DNA of 64,000 nt, taken from NCBI GenBank assembly GCA_963714375.1, contig CAVQOG010000003.1, positions 376,699 to 440,698 of the forward strand. The letters run 5' to 3'. A program made the position numbers and the translations under genes. Below the pieces are notes generated by a model. The model was not told the origin of the DNA. It ran no database searches and saw only the letters and a program-made list of their open reading frames with translations. Below, one piece after another: positions 16,675 through 25,011 of the stretch. The first letter of the stretch is position 1, and every line of letters starts with the position of its first letter. The stretch is from UBA5794 sp963714375 (lineage in GTDB: Bacteria > Actinomycetota > Acidimicrobiia > Spongiisociales > UBA5794).

Positions 16675-18565
16675 CGATGCATTGGGTCAAGAGTTCGGCA
16701 AGGGCTTGGACATCTTCAGCAACACTGCCTGCACTGTGGAGCCCAATGTCAGATGCGATACCGAAGTCTGTGAGATACGCGGCCCCGTCTTCATCGAGGA
16801 GCACATTGGATAGTTTGATGTCTCGGTGCACGACACCACGACGGTGAGCAAACGCAAGCGCCGGACCGATCTCAGTGACCAGACGATGCGCAGCGTCGAT
16901 GCTCAGGTTTCCATCGGCGACTTTGTCTTTGAGGGTTCCGCCACCGAGCCATCGCATCACGAGATACGCACCGTCAGGGTTCCGCCAAAAGTCGTGAAGC
17001 GGAACAATATGGGGATGCTCGAGGCGTGCAACGAGTTGTGCTTCGACCTCGAAACGTCGGATGAACTGGGGATCGTTCACATATTCGGGTCTGATGATCT
17101 TGATTGCGACCTCGCGACCAACCGACGGCTGATACGCCCGATGCACAACGCCGAACGCTCCGGATCCGACCTCTGCACGCAACTCATACCCAGGCACACC
17201 ACGCGTCGCGACCGGGAGGCTGAGCGACACCATTTCTGAACGAAGCGGCGGGAAGTCTTGCTCAAGGCCATCAACCGCAAGCTGATACACCGGCGGACTC
17301 TCCCCCGAACGATCCACACTGTGTTGGCCAAGGGACCGTACAACCCAACCCGCCCCGCCAGATTCGGCCAAGGCCTGGTTCGCTTCAGCAGAAAGAAGAA
17401 TCTGACCACCATGAGCAGCCCCAACAAGGCGAGCAGCGCGGGTCACAGGTGGACCCAACACACCGTCGCCCGTGGCGACTTCGACCTCACCAACACTGAT
17501 CGCCATCCGCATCCCGTTGTCGGTGCCTCCAAGAGCAAGCTGTGTGGCTACCGCAGCGCTAACCGCACCCTCGACATCGTCAAAAGCGATATAGATCGCT
17601 GATCCCCTGTGAGCAAACAGATCCCCATCGTTCCCCTCGGCCGCGTCTCGGATGATGTCTGACTGGTTCGTGACCATCGTGTCACGATCAACCGGATCAA
17701 GATCCGACAGCTCAAGAGGATCAGCAACATCCGCGACAAGGATCGACGCATGCTTGAGCGTCGGACCCGTCTCAAAACCGAGAGACGGATCATGGTCAAG
17801 GATGCGTTGCTCAAGGTCACGCAAATCAGGCGAAGGATCAAGCCCCATCTCATCAACAAGGTATTTCCGGGTCTTTGCATACGCACGCAAAGCCTCTGCC
17901 TGTCGCCCACACCGATACAAAGCAAGCATCTGTTGGGCACGGAAACGCTCCCGAAGCGGATACTCCTCCGTAAGAGAATCCAACTCACCAATCAACTGCC
18001 TGTGATGACCACGCTCAAGATCAGCATCAACACGCAACTCAATCGCAGACATACGCAACTCAGAAAGCCGCACCCGCTCAGCAGTCAACTCAAACATTCC
18101 ATCGACATCTGCATACGGATGACCCCGCCACAAAGAAAGCGCCTCACACAAAAGCCCAGACGCCTCCTCAGCGTCACCCGCATCGCCCGCAGCAACAACA
18201 GCATCCTCAAACCGCAGAGCATCAACACCAGAACGCGGAACATTCAACACATAGCCAGACCCGTCAGCCTGAATCACATCCCCCAACGTCCCACGCAGAT
18301 TCGACACATACGTTTGAATCGAACGCCTCGCACCATCAGGCGGATCCTCACCATACACACCCTCGACAAGAGCCTCAGTCGATACTGGCGCCCCGACGCG
18401 AGAAATCAGAAGCGCCAGCACCGTCCGAGGCTTCGGACCCCCCAAAGACAACCGACGCCGCTTCTGTGATACCTGAACGGAACCAAGAACCCCAAAGTAC
18501 ATACTCGAAACATACGCGCCAGAACCAGAGCCTGCCCTGTCAGCAACTCTTTCATCGATAGTCAT
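16607..18565 (-). CDS. SARP/BTAD regulator - cyclase-like - Ser/Thr kinase (5' frame of broken gene)
   Basis: 652 residues in frame. OmpR-type winged helix of SARP regulators at about 22-112 (LSLGGPKPRTVLALLISRVG, RRSIQTYVSNLRGTLG), BTAD TPR domain at about 117-260, a degenerate cyclase-homology domain at about 270-420 (ASILVADVADPLEL, RMAISVGEVEVATGDGVLG), then a kinase with G-loop VGSGAFGVVH, catalytic HRDIKLSN and DFG. The activation loop and APE region are missing: DFGIASDIG runs almost straight into the C-lobe end. ATG 18565 is chosen because a -10 (GATAGT) lies 6 nt upstream, implying a leaderless mRNA. The frame ends prematurely at 16607, where the ATPase continues in another frame. 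Confidence 0.8.
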   Translation of the reverse strand: MTIDERVADRAGSGSGAYVSSMYFGVLGSVQVSQKRRRLSLGGPKPRTVLALLISRVGAPVSTEALVEGVYGEDPPDGARRSIQTYVSNLRGTLGDVIQADGSGYVLNVPRSGVDALRFEDAVVAAGDAGDAEEASGLLCEALSLWRGHPYADVDGMFELTAERVRLSELRMSAIELRVDADLERGHHRQLIGELDSLTEEYPLRERFRAQQMLALYRCGRQAEALRAYAKTRKYLVDEMGLDPSPDLRDLEQRILDHDPSLGFETGPTLKHASILVADVADPLELSDLDPVDRDTMVTNQSDIIRDAAEGNDGDLFAHRGSAIYIAFDDVEGAVSAAVATQLALGGTDNGMRMAISVGEVEVATGDGVLGPPVTRAARLVGAAHGGQILLSAEANQALAESGGAGWVVRSLGQHSVDRSGESPPVYQLAVDGLEQDFPPLRSEMVSLSLPVATRGVPGYELRAEVGSGAFGVVHRAYQPSVGREVAIKIIRPEYVNDPQFIRRFEVEAQLVARLEHPHIVPLHDFWRNPDGAYLVMRWLGGGTLKDKVADGNLSIDAAHRLVTEIGPALAFAHRRGVVHRDIKLSNVLLDEDGAAYLTDFGIASDIGLHSAGSVAEDVQALAELLTQCIGATENQAVADLLDYGDDHRELP

Positions 18566-18571
18566 ACGACA

Positions 18572-18606
18572 ACTATCCACCCCCCATGTCAAAGACATGT
18601 CAAAGA
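18572..18606 (-). promoter_or_regulatory. Promoter of SARP gene with 11-bp-spaced TTGACAT repeats
   Basis: On the minus strand TTGACAT occurs twice exactly 11 bp apart (plus-strand 18597-18603 and 18586-18592, within two identical 11-mers CATGTCAAAGA). Eight bp further on is GATAGT (18572-18577), a -10-like box, and the ATG at 18565 follows after 6 nt. Tandem heptamers at 11-bp pitch, 8 bp from the -10, are the known geometry of SARP binding sites (AfsR/DnrI/ActII-ORF4 type), so autoregulation is suggested. TTGACA is also the standard -35, so one copy may be just that. Confidence 0.6.
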
Positions 18607-18695
18607 CAAAACCCGTATGACACATGCGATCCACGGCATTCGAACGCTCTCTCAAGACTGGAGACTCCGTGCAATCGGCCAATGACGAACGCGAC

Positions 18696-18723
18696 GATGG
18701 TCCCGAGTCACCCCGGGACCATC
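18696..18723 (-). terminator. Hairpin terminator after the four-repeat membrane protein gene
   Basis: Perfect 10-bp inverted repeat GATGGTCCCG / CGGGACCATC with an 8-nt loop, 14 bp past the stop of the gene ending at 18738. There is no T-run, as is common in actinobacteria. It separates that gene from the SARP gene downstream. Confidence 0.6.
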
Positions 18724-18737
18724 ACTCGCGCTAGCTA

Positions 18738-19451
18738 CTACTCCTGATGTCCGCCCGAAGGCGTCTCTGCGTGATCGGCAGCAGAGGACCCGGCGCTCGA
18801 CTCGGTCATCTCGATTCCTTCAGGGAGTTGACCTGCCTTGTGGGCTTCCCAGAGTCCGCTACCCGTGTTCGATCTCAGGACGTAGCGCACATTTGGCTCG
18901 AAGTCGGTCGTGAACTTGCCAGCAGCCAATGCGGCATACAAGCCCCCCTGGCCTGAAATCCGGACGGTTTCAGTGGCGGTCTCGGGTGCTACCGATCCAG
19001 AACTCTCGGTCGGGTTCGTGGCAAGCTCGAACGTTCCTTCGCCAAGAGCTGTCGAAGATCCGGACGCTGCGGTTTCGTCACCTTGTACGTACTGCACACT
19101 GTCGGTCTCAAGGCTGAACTTCCCAGCGATCAGTGCGTCATGAAGACTTCCCTGGCCCGCTATCACGACAATCTCAGGATCACTGTTTGTCATTGGCGCC
19201 GTAGGGCTCTCGACTGGGACGAGACCGGCATCGAACTTGCCCTGGGAGAACGCATAGTTCAGTCCGTTGGGTGACACCTGCGGAGCGGCGACAGTAGTCA
19301 AAACCTGAGCTGGAGCCACACTCTCGGGCTGATTCTGAGTCTCAGGCCATTGGCTGATCGCTGCGACAACCAACACGATTCCCGCAATGGCAATCGCCAC
19401 AACGGCGTAGCTGATCGGGAAACTACCTGGTTTGTGGGTGGTGGTGTTCAT
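18738..19451 (-). CDS. Membrane-anchored protein with four-fold G-x-L..A..AGKF repeat
   Basis: 237 residues. One N-terminal membrane helix (about 13-34, ISYAVVAIAIAGIVLVVAA) precedes an exported region with four copies of a roughly 22-residue unit: NGLNYAFSQGKFDAGLVPV, GQGSLHDALIAGKFSLETD, GQGGLYAALAAGKFTTDFEP and GSGLWEAHKAGQLPEGIEM. The spacers are acidic and Ser/Thr-rich. AAGGAG lies 9 nt before ATG 19451. I know no family with this repeat; a cell-surface binding or scaffold role is only a guess. Its promoter carries the same TTGAC-type 11-bp repeats as the adjacent SARP gene, which makes it a likely SARP target. Confidence 0.75.
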   Translation of the reverse strand: MNTTTHKPGSFPISYAVVAIAIAGIVLVVAAISQWPETQNQPESVAPAQVLTTVAAPQVSPNGLNYAFSQGKFDAGLVPVESPTAPMTNSDPEIVVIAGQGSLHDALIAGKFSLETDSVQYVQGDETAASGSSTALGEGTFELATNPTESSGSVAPETATETVRISGQGGLYAALAAGKFTTDFEPNVRYVLRSNTGSGLWEAHKAGQLPEGIEMTESSAGSSAADHAETPSGGHQE

Positions 19452-19525
19452 GTGGGATTCTCCTTCCGAGCGTCCCGCATCCCCCGGCTGTTGCGGGGGC
19501 TATGTCGGTGCTCTTACCCACCCCA

Positions 19526-19568
19526 AGCATCAAACATGCGCGTCAAAGAACTGTTATGAAGCTGTCAA
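19526..19568 (-). promoter_or_regulatory. Promoter with three 11-bp-spaced TTGAC-type heptamers
   Basis: On the minus strand: TTGACAG (plus 19562-19568), ATAACAG (19551-19557) and TTGACGC (19540-19546), each 11 bp apart. Eight bp later comes GATGCT (19526-19531), a -10-like box. The layout and 8-bp gap match the SARP gene's own promoter. The 5' leader of roughly 70 nt then contains a short C6/G6 hairpin at 19481-19499. Confidence 0.6.
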
Positions 19569-19707
19569 GAAACGCGCAGCCACCAACACAAACCGCGACC
19601 AAGCCAACGGTGAGGCAGAACAGACGGGGGCGAAGCGACCAGTTAAAATCTTGATCATCGGAGTATGAAACAACCGGTTCGGAGACCATCGGAAGGAGGG
19701 ATGCCGA
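19569..19707. other. Intergenic spacer, nothing recognised
   Basis: Sequence between the promoter of the four-repeat membrane protein and the end of the amidohydrolase gene. No open frame with a ribosome-binding site, no tRNA-like fold and no strong hairpin is seen. Confidence 0.5.
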
Positions 19708-21135
19708 CTACAGGCCGCCGAACACAATCTCGCCGTTGAGCACCGTCATTTCAACTCTGAGATTGAACAGGTCCATGGGCTCCACCTTGGTCGGATCATC
19801 CGACAGCACTACAAAGTCGGCGAACTTCTCCAGTTCGATTGATCCAACCTCAAATTCACGATCAAGGGCGTACGCCGACCCCATCGTCATCATCGTCAGG
19901 GCTTCCTCCACAGTAATCGCATGCTTGGCGTGGTAGGGCTCGGGCTCACACACCGTTCCGTCTGGGAGGATCTGGGCTCTCGTCACATACCCGGCCAGGT
20001 TGGCGATCGGTGTGGAGTCCGTGAACACCGGATAGTCACCGTGCCAGGCAAAAACCGTGTTCGGGTTCTGATCAAGGAGATCTCGCCACGGCCACTCCCA
20101 TTCCTGGTATTCGGCATCCATCGTGAACTGAAACCGGTCGTCCTTGCCGGTCATGACGCAGGTGGCAAAGGATCCAAATGTCAAGGCGACAGCTCCAACC
20201 TCATCGAAGCGCGACCGCATCTCCGGTGGTATCGAAGCGTTGTGTTCGATTCGATGCCGAAGTGGGTTCCCGTCGGCGATCACCTGCTCCAGCCCATCAA
20301 GCGTTGCTTCTATCGCCCGGTCTCCAAGGGAATGGACGGCGACCTGGAAGCCGGCCTCGTCATAGACCGAAACTACTGCCGCAAGCTCATCCCCGGTCAT
20401 GTAGAGGTCGCCCATCCCCCCGTTCTGCTTCTCGAAAGAAGATGCCGGGACGTTGCATGCGCCACCGTCGTTGAACATCTTGATGCCACCGATGCGGAGG
20501 GATTCACCCCATTCCCGAGTCGGTTCAACCTCTCCGAGCCATGAGTCGACAACCTCACCGCACGCCGTGTTGTGTTGGAGATACACCGACGTATGGATAC
20601 GGAGAAGACCGTCGTCGTCCAGTTGCTGCAACGCCTCAAGGCCCTGTCTGGTGACGGTCATCTCTGCAACCGTCGTGACGCCAGTCGAGAGAATCTCATC
20701 CTGAATGGCCACGAGTTCCGGTGCTGTCCCACCAGTGCTTGCAAAGTAGTGAACGTGGGCATCCACGAAACCCGGCAGCAGCGTCCTGCCAGCGAGGTCG
20801 ATGACCTGGGTGTCTTCGTTGATGAAAACAGCGATGTCTGGCTCAGACCCAACTGCCACGATCGACCCGCCCTGCACAGCAACGGCTTCGGCGGTCGGCT
20901 GATTCGGGTTCATTGTCAAGACGCGTCCCCCGACGAACGCCAGCGTCGCTGGCTCCACCGGCGATGGTTCGGGAATCGACGCAACCACCGTCGTGGTGGA
21001 ATCGTTCGGAGCGGTGAGGGTCGGCGTCGGCGGCTCCATAGGCTCAATCGTTGTTTCATCCGGTTGGACACTGGAGCTGCACGCAGCGATGACAAGTGCG
21101 ATCCCAGCGAAGACACAGGTGGTTCTGATCATCAT
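19708..21135 (-). CDS. Amidohydrolase-family lipoprotein (YtcJ-like)
   Basis: 475 residues, secreted lipoprotein: MMIRTTCVFAGIALVIAAC with the lipobox VIAAC, then a Pro/Thr linker and an Amidohydro_3 (YtcJ-like) metal-dependent hydrolase. Active-site elements: DAHVHYF, GGIKMFNDGG, FQVAVHSLGDRAIE, RHRIEHNASIPPEM and AWHGDYPVFTDS in place of the common GSDxPV. Relatives remove acyl or formyl groups from amides; the substrate is unknown. The start is ATG 21135 (22-residue signal peptide); no ribosome-binding site. It is divergent from the rimB-rimK operon. A cytoplasmic paralogue lies at 35761-37317. Confidence 0.85.
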   Translation of the reverse strand: MMIRTTCVFAGIALVIAACSSSVQPDETTIEPMEPPTPTLTAPNDSTTTVVASIPEPSPVEPATLAFVGGRVLTMNPNQPTAEAVAVQGGSIVAVGSEPDIAVFINEDTQVIDLAGRTLLPGFVDAHVHYFASTGGTAPELVAIQDEILSTGVTTVAEMTVTRQGLEALQQLDDDGLLRIHTSVYLQHNTACGEVVDSWLGEVEPTREWGESLRIGGIKMFNDGGACNVPASSFEKQNGGMGDLYMTGDELAAVVSVYDEAGFQVAVHSLGDRAIEATLDGLEQVIADGNPLRHRIEHNASIPPEMRSRFDEVGAVALTFGSFATCVMTGKDDRFQFTMDAEYQEWEWPWRDLLDQNPNTVFAWHGDYPVFTDSTPIANLAGYVTRAQILPDGTVCEPEPYHAKHAITVEEALTMMTMGSAYALDREFEVGSIELEKFADFVVLSDDPTKVEPMDLFNLRVEMTVLNGEIVFGGL

Positions 21136-21188
21136 CAAACTGTACGCACAGGCAGGGACGCCCGCCATACGACGGGTATATTGATGCA

Positions 21189-21659
21189 ATGGCGCCAAAG
21201 AAAAAGCCGGATCGGGTCATCGGCTGGCGTGAACTTCTCAGCCTTCCTGAGCTGACCTCCGTCCCGGTCAAGGCAAAGATCGACACCGGTGCAAGAACTT
21301 CTGCGCTTCACGCATTCGATCTCCGAGTTGAAAGCATCGATGGGCTGCGGACGGTGGTCTTTGAGATTCACCCGTTGCAGCGATCCTCGGCGCGGGCCGA
21401 GCTCGTGACCATGCCTCTCCATCGATATAGAAAAGTCAAATCATCGAGCGGACAAACCGAACTGCGCCCTTCCATCATCACCACCGCGGTTCTCGGGCAA
21501 GTATCATGGCCGATTGAGCTCACATTGACGTCACGAGATGCAATGGGGTTCCGGATGCTGCTCGGACGATCGGCACTCAGAAGACGGTTTCTCGTCAACC
21601 CGAGCCGTTCCTACATCATGTCAGACAAGCCGCGACCGAAGGAACCCACGACACCATGA
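21189..21659 (+). CDS. rimB: RimB-like retropepsin/Zn-protease (pfam05618)
   Basis: 156 residues of the putative ATP-dependent zinc protease family (pfam05618, RimB-type): VIGWRELLSLPELTSVPVKA, then KIDTGARTSALHAFDL with the aspartyl-protease-like DTGA triad, and FRMLLGRSALRRRFLVNP at the end. RimB-type enzymes trim poly-glutamate tails added by RimK. Its stop overlaps the rimK start (ATGA-type overlap at 21656-21659), so the pair is translationally coupled. The symbol follows the family and neighbourhood, not experiment. Confidence 0.85.
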   Translation: MAPKKKPDRVIGWRELLSLPELTSVPVKAKIDTGARTSALHAFDLRVESIDGLRTVVFEIHPLQRSSARAELVTMPLHRYRKVKSSSGQTELRPSIITTAVLGQVSWPIELTLTSRDAMGFRMLLGRSALRRRFLVNPSRSYIMSDKPRPKEPTTP

Positions 21660-22879
21660 AGCTAGCAATCCTGTCTCGCGCACCGAAGTCCTACAGCACC
21701 AAACGGCTCAAGGCGGCAGCTATCGATCGCGGGCACACGGTCCGCGTTCTCAACACCCTTCGGTTTGCGATCGATCTCTCAGACGACGAGCCCGACATGC
21801 AGTACCGCGGGAAACAACTCTCTGACTATGACGCCATCCTTCCTCGGATCGGAGCTTCGATCACATTCTTCGGGATGTCCGTGGTGCGACAGTTCGAGCA
21901 AATGGACGTGTACACACCCAACACTGCCGCCGGAATCGCCAACTCTCGCGACAAGCTGCGGGCGATCCAGATCCTCTCGCGCCACGACATCGGTATTCCG
22001 GGGACGATGTTTGTGCGGGACAAGGCGGATGTTCTTCCAGCCATTCAACAGGTAGGAGGTGCGCCAGTTGTCATCAAGCTGCTTGAGGGGACTCAGGGAA
22101 TCGGGGTGATCCTCGCGCCGGACAACAAAGTCGCCGAGGCAGTCATCGAGACGCTCCACAGCAAGAGTGAGAATGTCCTGATCCAGCGCTTCATCGGCGA
22201 AAGCCGCGGGAAAGACATTCGAGCGTTCGTCGTCGGAGATCGTGTCGTCGCTGCCATGCGTAGGACCGCTGTCGGAGATGAGTTCAGGTCCAACGTCCAC
22301 CGCGGGGGAACAACTGAGGTGGTGGATCTCGATCCGGCATATGAGCGTGTCGCGGTCCAATCCGCCCAGATCATGGGCTTGCGGGTCGCCGGGGTCGACA
22401 TGCTTGAGGGTGCCGACGGTCCGCTCGTGATGGAGGTCAACAGCTCACCGGGTCTTGAGGGAATAGAGACCGCAACCGAACTCGATATCGCGGGTGCCGT
22501 TGTCGACTTCATTGCGAGTCAGGTCACCTTCCCCGAGCTCGATATCCGACAGAGGCTCACCGTCAGCACCGGATACGGCGTGGCCGAACTCCTCGTACGC
22601 GACGGAGCAGAGATCGCAGGGAAGACGATCTCCGAATCGGGGCTCCGCGATCGAGACATAACAGTGCTGACCCTGACAAGGGGAACGACGGTGATACCGA
22701 ATCCAAAGGTGTCGCGCACACTCGAACCGAATGATCGGCTTCTTTGCTTCGGGAAGCTTGAAGAGATGCGTGATCTCGTACCCGAGCGCAGACGGAGGAG
22801 GGCACGGCCAAAGGTGAAGCCACTCCCCGACGATCCACTATCGCTCGAATCCGGCTCGACGGGCTCGACGAGTGACTAG
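21656..22879 (+). CDS. rimK: RimK-like ATP-grasp glutamate ligase with C-terminal TrkA-C domain
   Basis: 407 residues. Residues 1-290 are a RimK ATP-grasp ligase (MKLAILSRAPKSYSTKRL, NTAAGIANSRDKLRAIQIL, VIKLLEGTQGIGVILA, GKDIRAFVVGDRVVAAMRR, GPLVMEVNSSPGLEGIE), the enzyme that adds glutamates to ribosomal protein S6 or related carboxylate acceptors. Residues about 300-385 (GVAELLVRDGAEIAGKTI, SRTLEPNDRLLCFGKLEEM) form a TrkA-C/RCK_C domain, normally a ligand-sensing module of K+ channels. The fusion suggests allosteric control of ligation. Middle gene of rimB-rimK-astE. Confidence 0.88.
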   Translation: MKLAILSRAPKSYSTKRLKAAAIDRGHTVRVLNTLRFAIDLSDDEPDMQYRGKQLSDYDAILPRIGASITFFGMSVVRQFEQMDVYTPNTAAGIANSRDKLRAIQILSRHDIGIPGTMFVRDKADVLPAIQQVGGAPVVIKLLEGTQGIGVILAPDNKVAEAVIETLHSKSENVLIQRFIGESRGKDIRAFVVGDRVVAAMRRTAVGDEFRSNVHRGGTTEVVDLDPAYERVAVQSAQIMGLRVAGVDMLEGADGPLVMEVNSSPGLEGIETATELDIAGAVVDFIASQVTFPELDIRQRLTVSTGYGVAELLVRDGAEIAGKTISESGLRDRDITVLTLTRGTTVIPNPKVSRTLEPNDRLLCFGKLEEMRDLVPERRRRRARPKVKPLPDDPLSLESGSTGSTSD

Positions 22880-23837
22880 TGCCCGACAGGAACCGTTTTC
22901 GATCGCAGACACCACGGTTCGAGCAGGAACGAAGAAGAAGCTTGAGATCCCGATTGCGAATCTCATGTCTGGCACACCGGTATCTCTCCCCATCCTGGTG
23001 CTGCACGGAAAAGAGCCAGGACCGACGCTTTGGATGACAGCAGCCATTCACGGTGACGAACTGTGCGGGGTCGAAATCATTCGTCGCGTCCTCGATGTGG
23101 TTCGTCCAGAGACCATGTCGGGGACAATTGTGGCGGTTCCGGTCGTCAACGTTCATGGCTTCAACACCGGGAGCAGGTACCTCCCCGATCGCAGAGATCT
23201 GAACCGCTCGTTCCCCGGATCGTTGCGTGGATCCCTCGCGTCACGAATTGCGAAGCTCCTGATGACCGAGGTGATCGAACGTTGCGATGTCGGTATGGAT
23301 TTCCACACGGGGTCAGACCAGCGCGAGAACCTCCCTCAGATCCGAGCAGATCTCGACGATCCCAGGACCGCAACACTCGCTCGGGTGTTCGCGCCACCCG
23401 TCGCAATCCACTCACGGGTACGTGACGGGTCGCTTCGTCAGGCCGCGACCGACGTTGGATCAACGGTGTTGCTCTTTGAGGGCGGAGAGGCATTGAGGTT
23501 CTCGGAGTCAGCCATTCGTGCCGGGGCAGCAGGCGCTCTCCGCGTTCTCAATCATCTTGGGATATTCGCAGGGACGTTCCCACCGGCGCCACCTGTCCTG
23601 ATCTCTCGGTCTTCGTCGTGGATTCGCGCGACGCGATCAGGCGTTGTCCACCTCTATTCGGAACTCGGCGACCGCGTAGCCGAAGGAACCGCGGTCGCAG
23701 CAATTCATGATCCGTATGGTCGGCGACTCGGGTCCGTTATGGCACGGAAGCCCGGTTTGGTGGTTGGCAGTACACATAGCCCGCTGGTCAACAGGGGGGA
23801 TGCGATCGTCCACATCGCTGACATCACCAACGACTGA
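22872..23837 (+). CDS. Succinylglutamate desuccinylase/aspartoacylase-family zinc hydrolase
   Basis: 321 residues, AstE/AspA-type M14 metallohydrolase. Zinc ligands HxxE in AAIHGDELCGVEII and a later His in VGMDFHTGSDQREN; RDLNRSFPGS and the catalytic Glu region TVLLFEGGEALRFSE are also present. A C-terminal beta domain (SGVVHLYSELGDRVAEGT) completes the family fold. It starts at GTG 22872, overlapping the rimK stop by 8 bp. Family members of this subgroup are repeatedly found with RimK and RimB, where they are thought to hydrolyse the ligase product or a related amide. Confidence 0.87.
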   Translation: MTSARQEPFSIADTTVRAGTKKKLEIPIANLMSGTPVSLPILVLHGKEPGPTLWMTAAIHGDELCGVEIIRRVLDVVRPETMSGTIVAVPVVNVHGFNTGSRYLPDRRDLNRSFPGSLRGSLASRIAKLLMTEVIERCDVGMDFHTGSDQRENLPQIRADLDDPRTATLARVFAPPVAIHSRVRDGSLRQAATDVGSTVLLFEGGEALRFSESAIRAGAAGALRVLNHLGIFAGTFPPAPPVLISRSSSWIRATRSGVVHLYSELGDRVAEGTAVAAIHDPYGRRLGSVMARKPGLVVGSTHSPLVNRGDAIVHIADITND

Positions 23838-23870
23838 AGGTCTGTTGGGGGGAATCAAGTCGTTGGAGGC

Positions 23871-25004
23871 ATGGCGCTCGCAGGCAATGATGGACCCATG
23901 CAACAAAGGTTCTTGAAGTCAAGCGGTACGGGGACTGTCAGCCGCCTCGATGAAATGCCGGATCGCGCGGATCTCCATGGATGGCTTTGGATCGATATCG
24001 AAACCGACGGAGCTGAGGGCCTAGATCTCGACGGGATCTCAGCGGAGCTCGAGCTCGACGCCCTCGCCGTTCGTGACGCCTTCGAGGACGATGACCTCCC
24101 CAAGGTCGATGACTTCGGGTCGCACCTTCTCGTCGTGCTGCACGGCCTGAGGGACGATACCGTCGAGACATACGAAGTCGATTGCTTCTTGACTTCCAAC
24201 CGACTCGTGACAGTCCACGGATCACCCTCACCTTCGATCGAGGCGCTTTGGGATCGGTTTGTACAGACACCGGATCTGGGCAACTGCTCGATCGACATCG
24301 TCCTTGCACAACTGGCAGACATATTGACCCGCAGACTCCATCACGTCATCGAGGTGTTCAACGACGGAATTGACGAGTTGATCACAATGGCACTTGAGGC
24401 CGATCCGCAGCTACTCGGCGAGCTCATGGCAGTCCGATCGGATGTCTCTGGCATCCGACGTGCCGTGAGCCCGCAACGTGAGGCACTCGACGAACTGCGC
24501 ACGAGCCCCTCCTCCCTGGTATCTGATAGCGGTCGGAGACGATTCTCCGACGTGTTCGATGTGGCCGAACGGACGGCTCAGGGCCTCGAGAATGCCCGTA
24601 CAGAACTGGCCGAAACACTGGACGCCTATCGCGGAGCCGAGGCTCGAAAAGCGACGGACGTCACGAAGGTTCTGACCATCTATGCGGCCATCATGCTTCC
24701 GCTGGGCTTGGTGGTCGGCTTCTTCGGTATGAACTTCGTTGATCTACCCGGATTGAAGACAACATGGGGCTGGATTGCCGTGTCCGTGTTCATGGTCGCA
24801 ATCGCCATCGGTTCGCTCATCGTATTCGCTTCGGTCGGTTGGATACGCCGTCCATCAGCGCGGCAGGCCACAACGACTCTTGGCCGTGGCCTGATCGAGG
24901 CAGCTCGTGCACCCGTGCACATTGGTGCTGCGGCATTCGTCGCCTCAACAAAGCCCCTGCGTGCGACCGCGGCGCGCGTCAAACGGGATGGACCTGACAG
25001 CTGA
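23871..25004 (+). CDS. corA: CorA-type Mg2+/Co2+ transporter
   Basis: 377 residues. A long cytoplasmic domain (DADLP-like EDDDLPKVDDFGSHLLVVLHG, a long stalk helix up to about 300) is followed by two membrane helices. The first ends in the ion-selectivity signature GMN (VVGFFGMNFVDLPG). Unusually, it has about 50 extra residues after the second helix, rich in Arg/Ala. The start is ATG 23871; an in-frame ATG at 23898 is possible. It is in the same direction as, and 33 bp after, the astE-like gene, so it could extend that transcript. Confidence 0.9.
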   Translation: MALAGNDGPMQQRFLKSSGTGTVSRLDEMPDRADLHGWLWIDIETDGAEGLDLDGISAELELDALAVRDAFEDDDLPKVDDFGSHLLVVLHGLRDDTVETYEVDCFLTSNRLVTVHGSPSPSIEALWDRFVQTPDLGNCSIDIVLAQLADILTRRLHHVIEVFNDGIDELITMALEADPQLLGELMAVRSDVSGIRRAVSPQREALDELRTSPSSLVSDSGRRRFSDVFDVAERTAQGLENARTELAETLDAYRGAEARKATDVTKVLTIYAAIMLPLGLVVGFFGMNFVDLPGLKTTWGWIAVSVFMVAIAIGSLIVFASVGWIRRPSARQATTTLGRGLIEAARAPVHIGAAAFVASTKPLRATAARVKRDGPDS

Positions 25005-25011
25005 TCGGCCA

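Larger units (their letters stand above)
12775..18565 (-). pseudogene. Frameshifted SARP-cyclase-like-kinase-STAND-propeller gene (whole locus)
   Basis: Read on the minus strand, consecutive frames spell one giant protein of about 1,900 residues. Its order is SARP winged helix plus BTAD, cyclase-homology domain, Ser/Thr kinase, STAND-type ATPase, membrane helix, beta-propeller, and the usual short tail (LTRGFTDEECSSF then EPCP) ending at 12775. The frame breaks once near 16,620 and about ten times between 12,800 and 14,900. No large deletion or insertion is evident and the protein signal continues across every break. No other gene in the window outside the 45.5-46.1 kb debris shows breaks like this. 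Possible explanations are a young pseudogene decaying by small indels or a locally bad assembly. The two long frames are listed separately because they could still be expressed. Confidence 0.8.
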
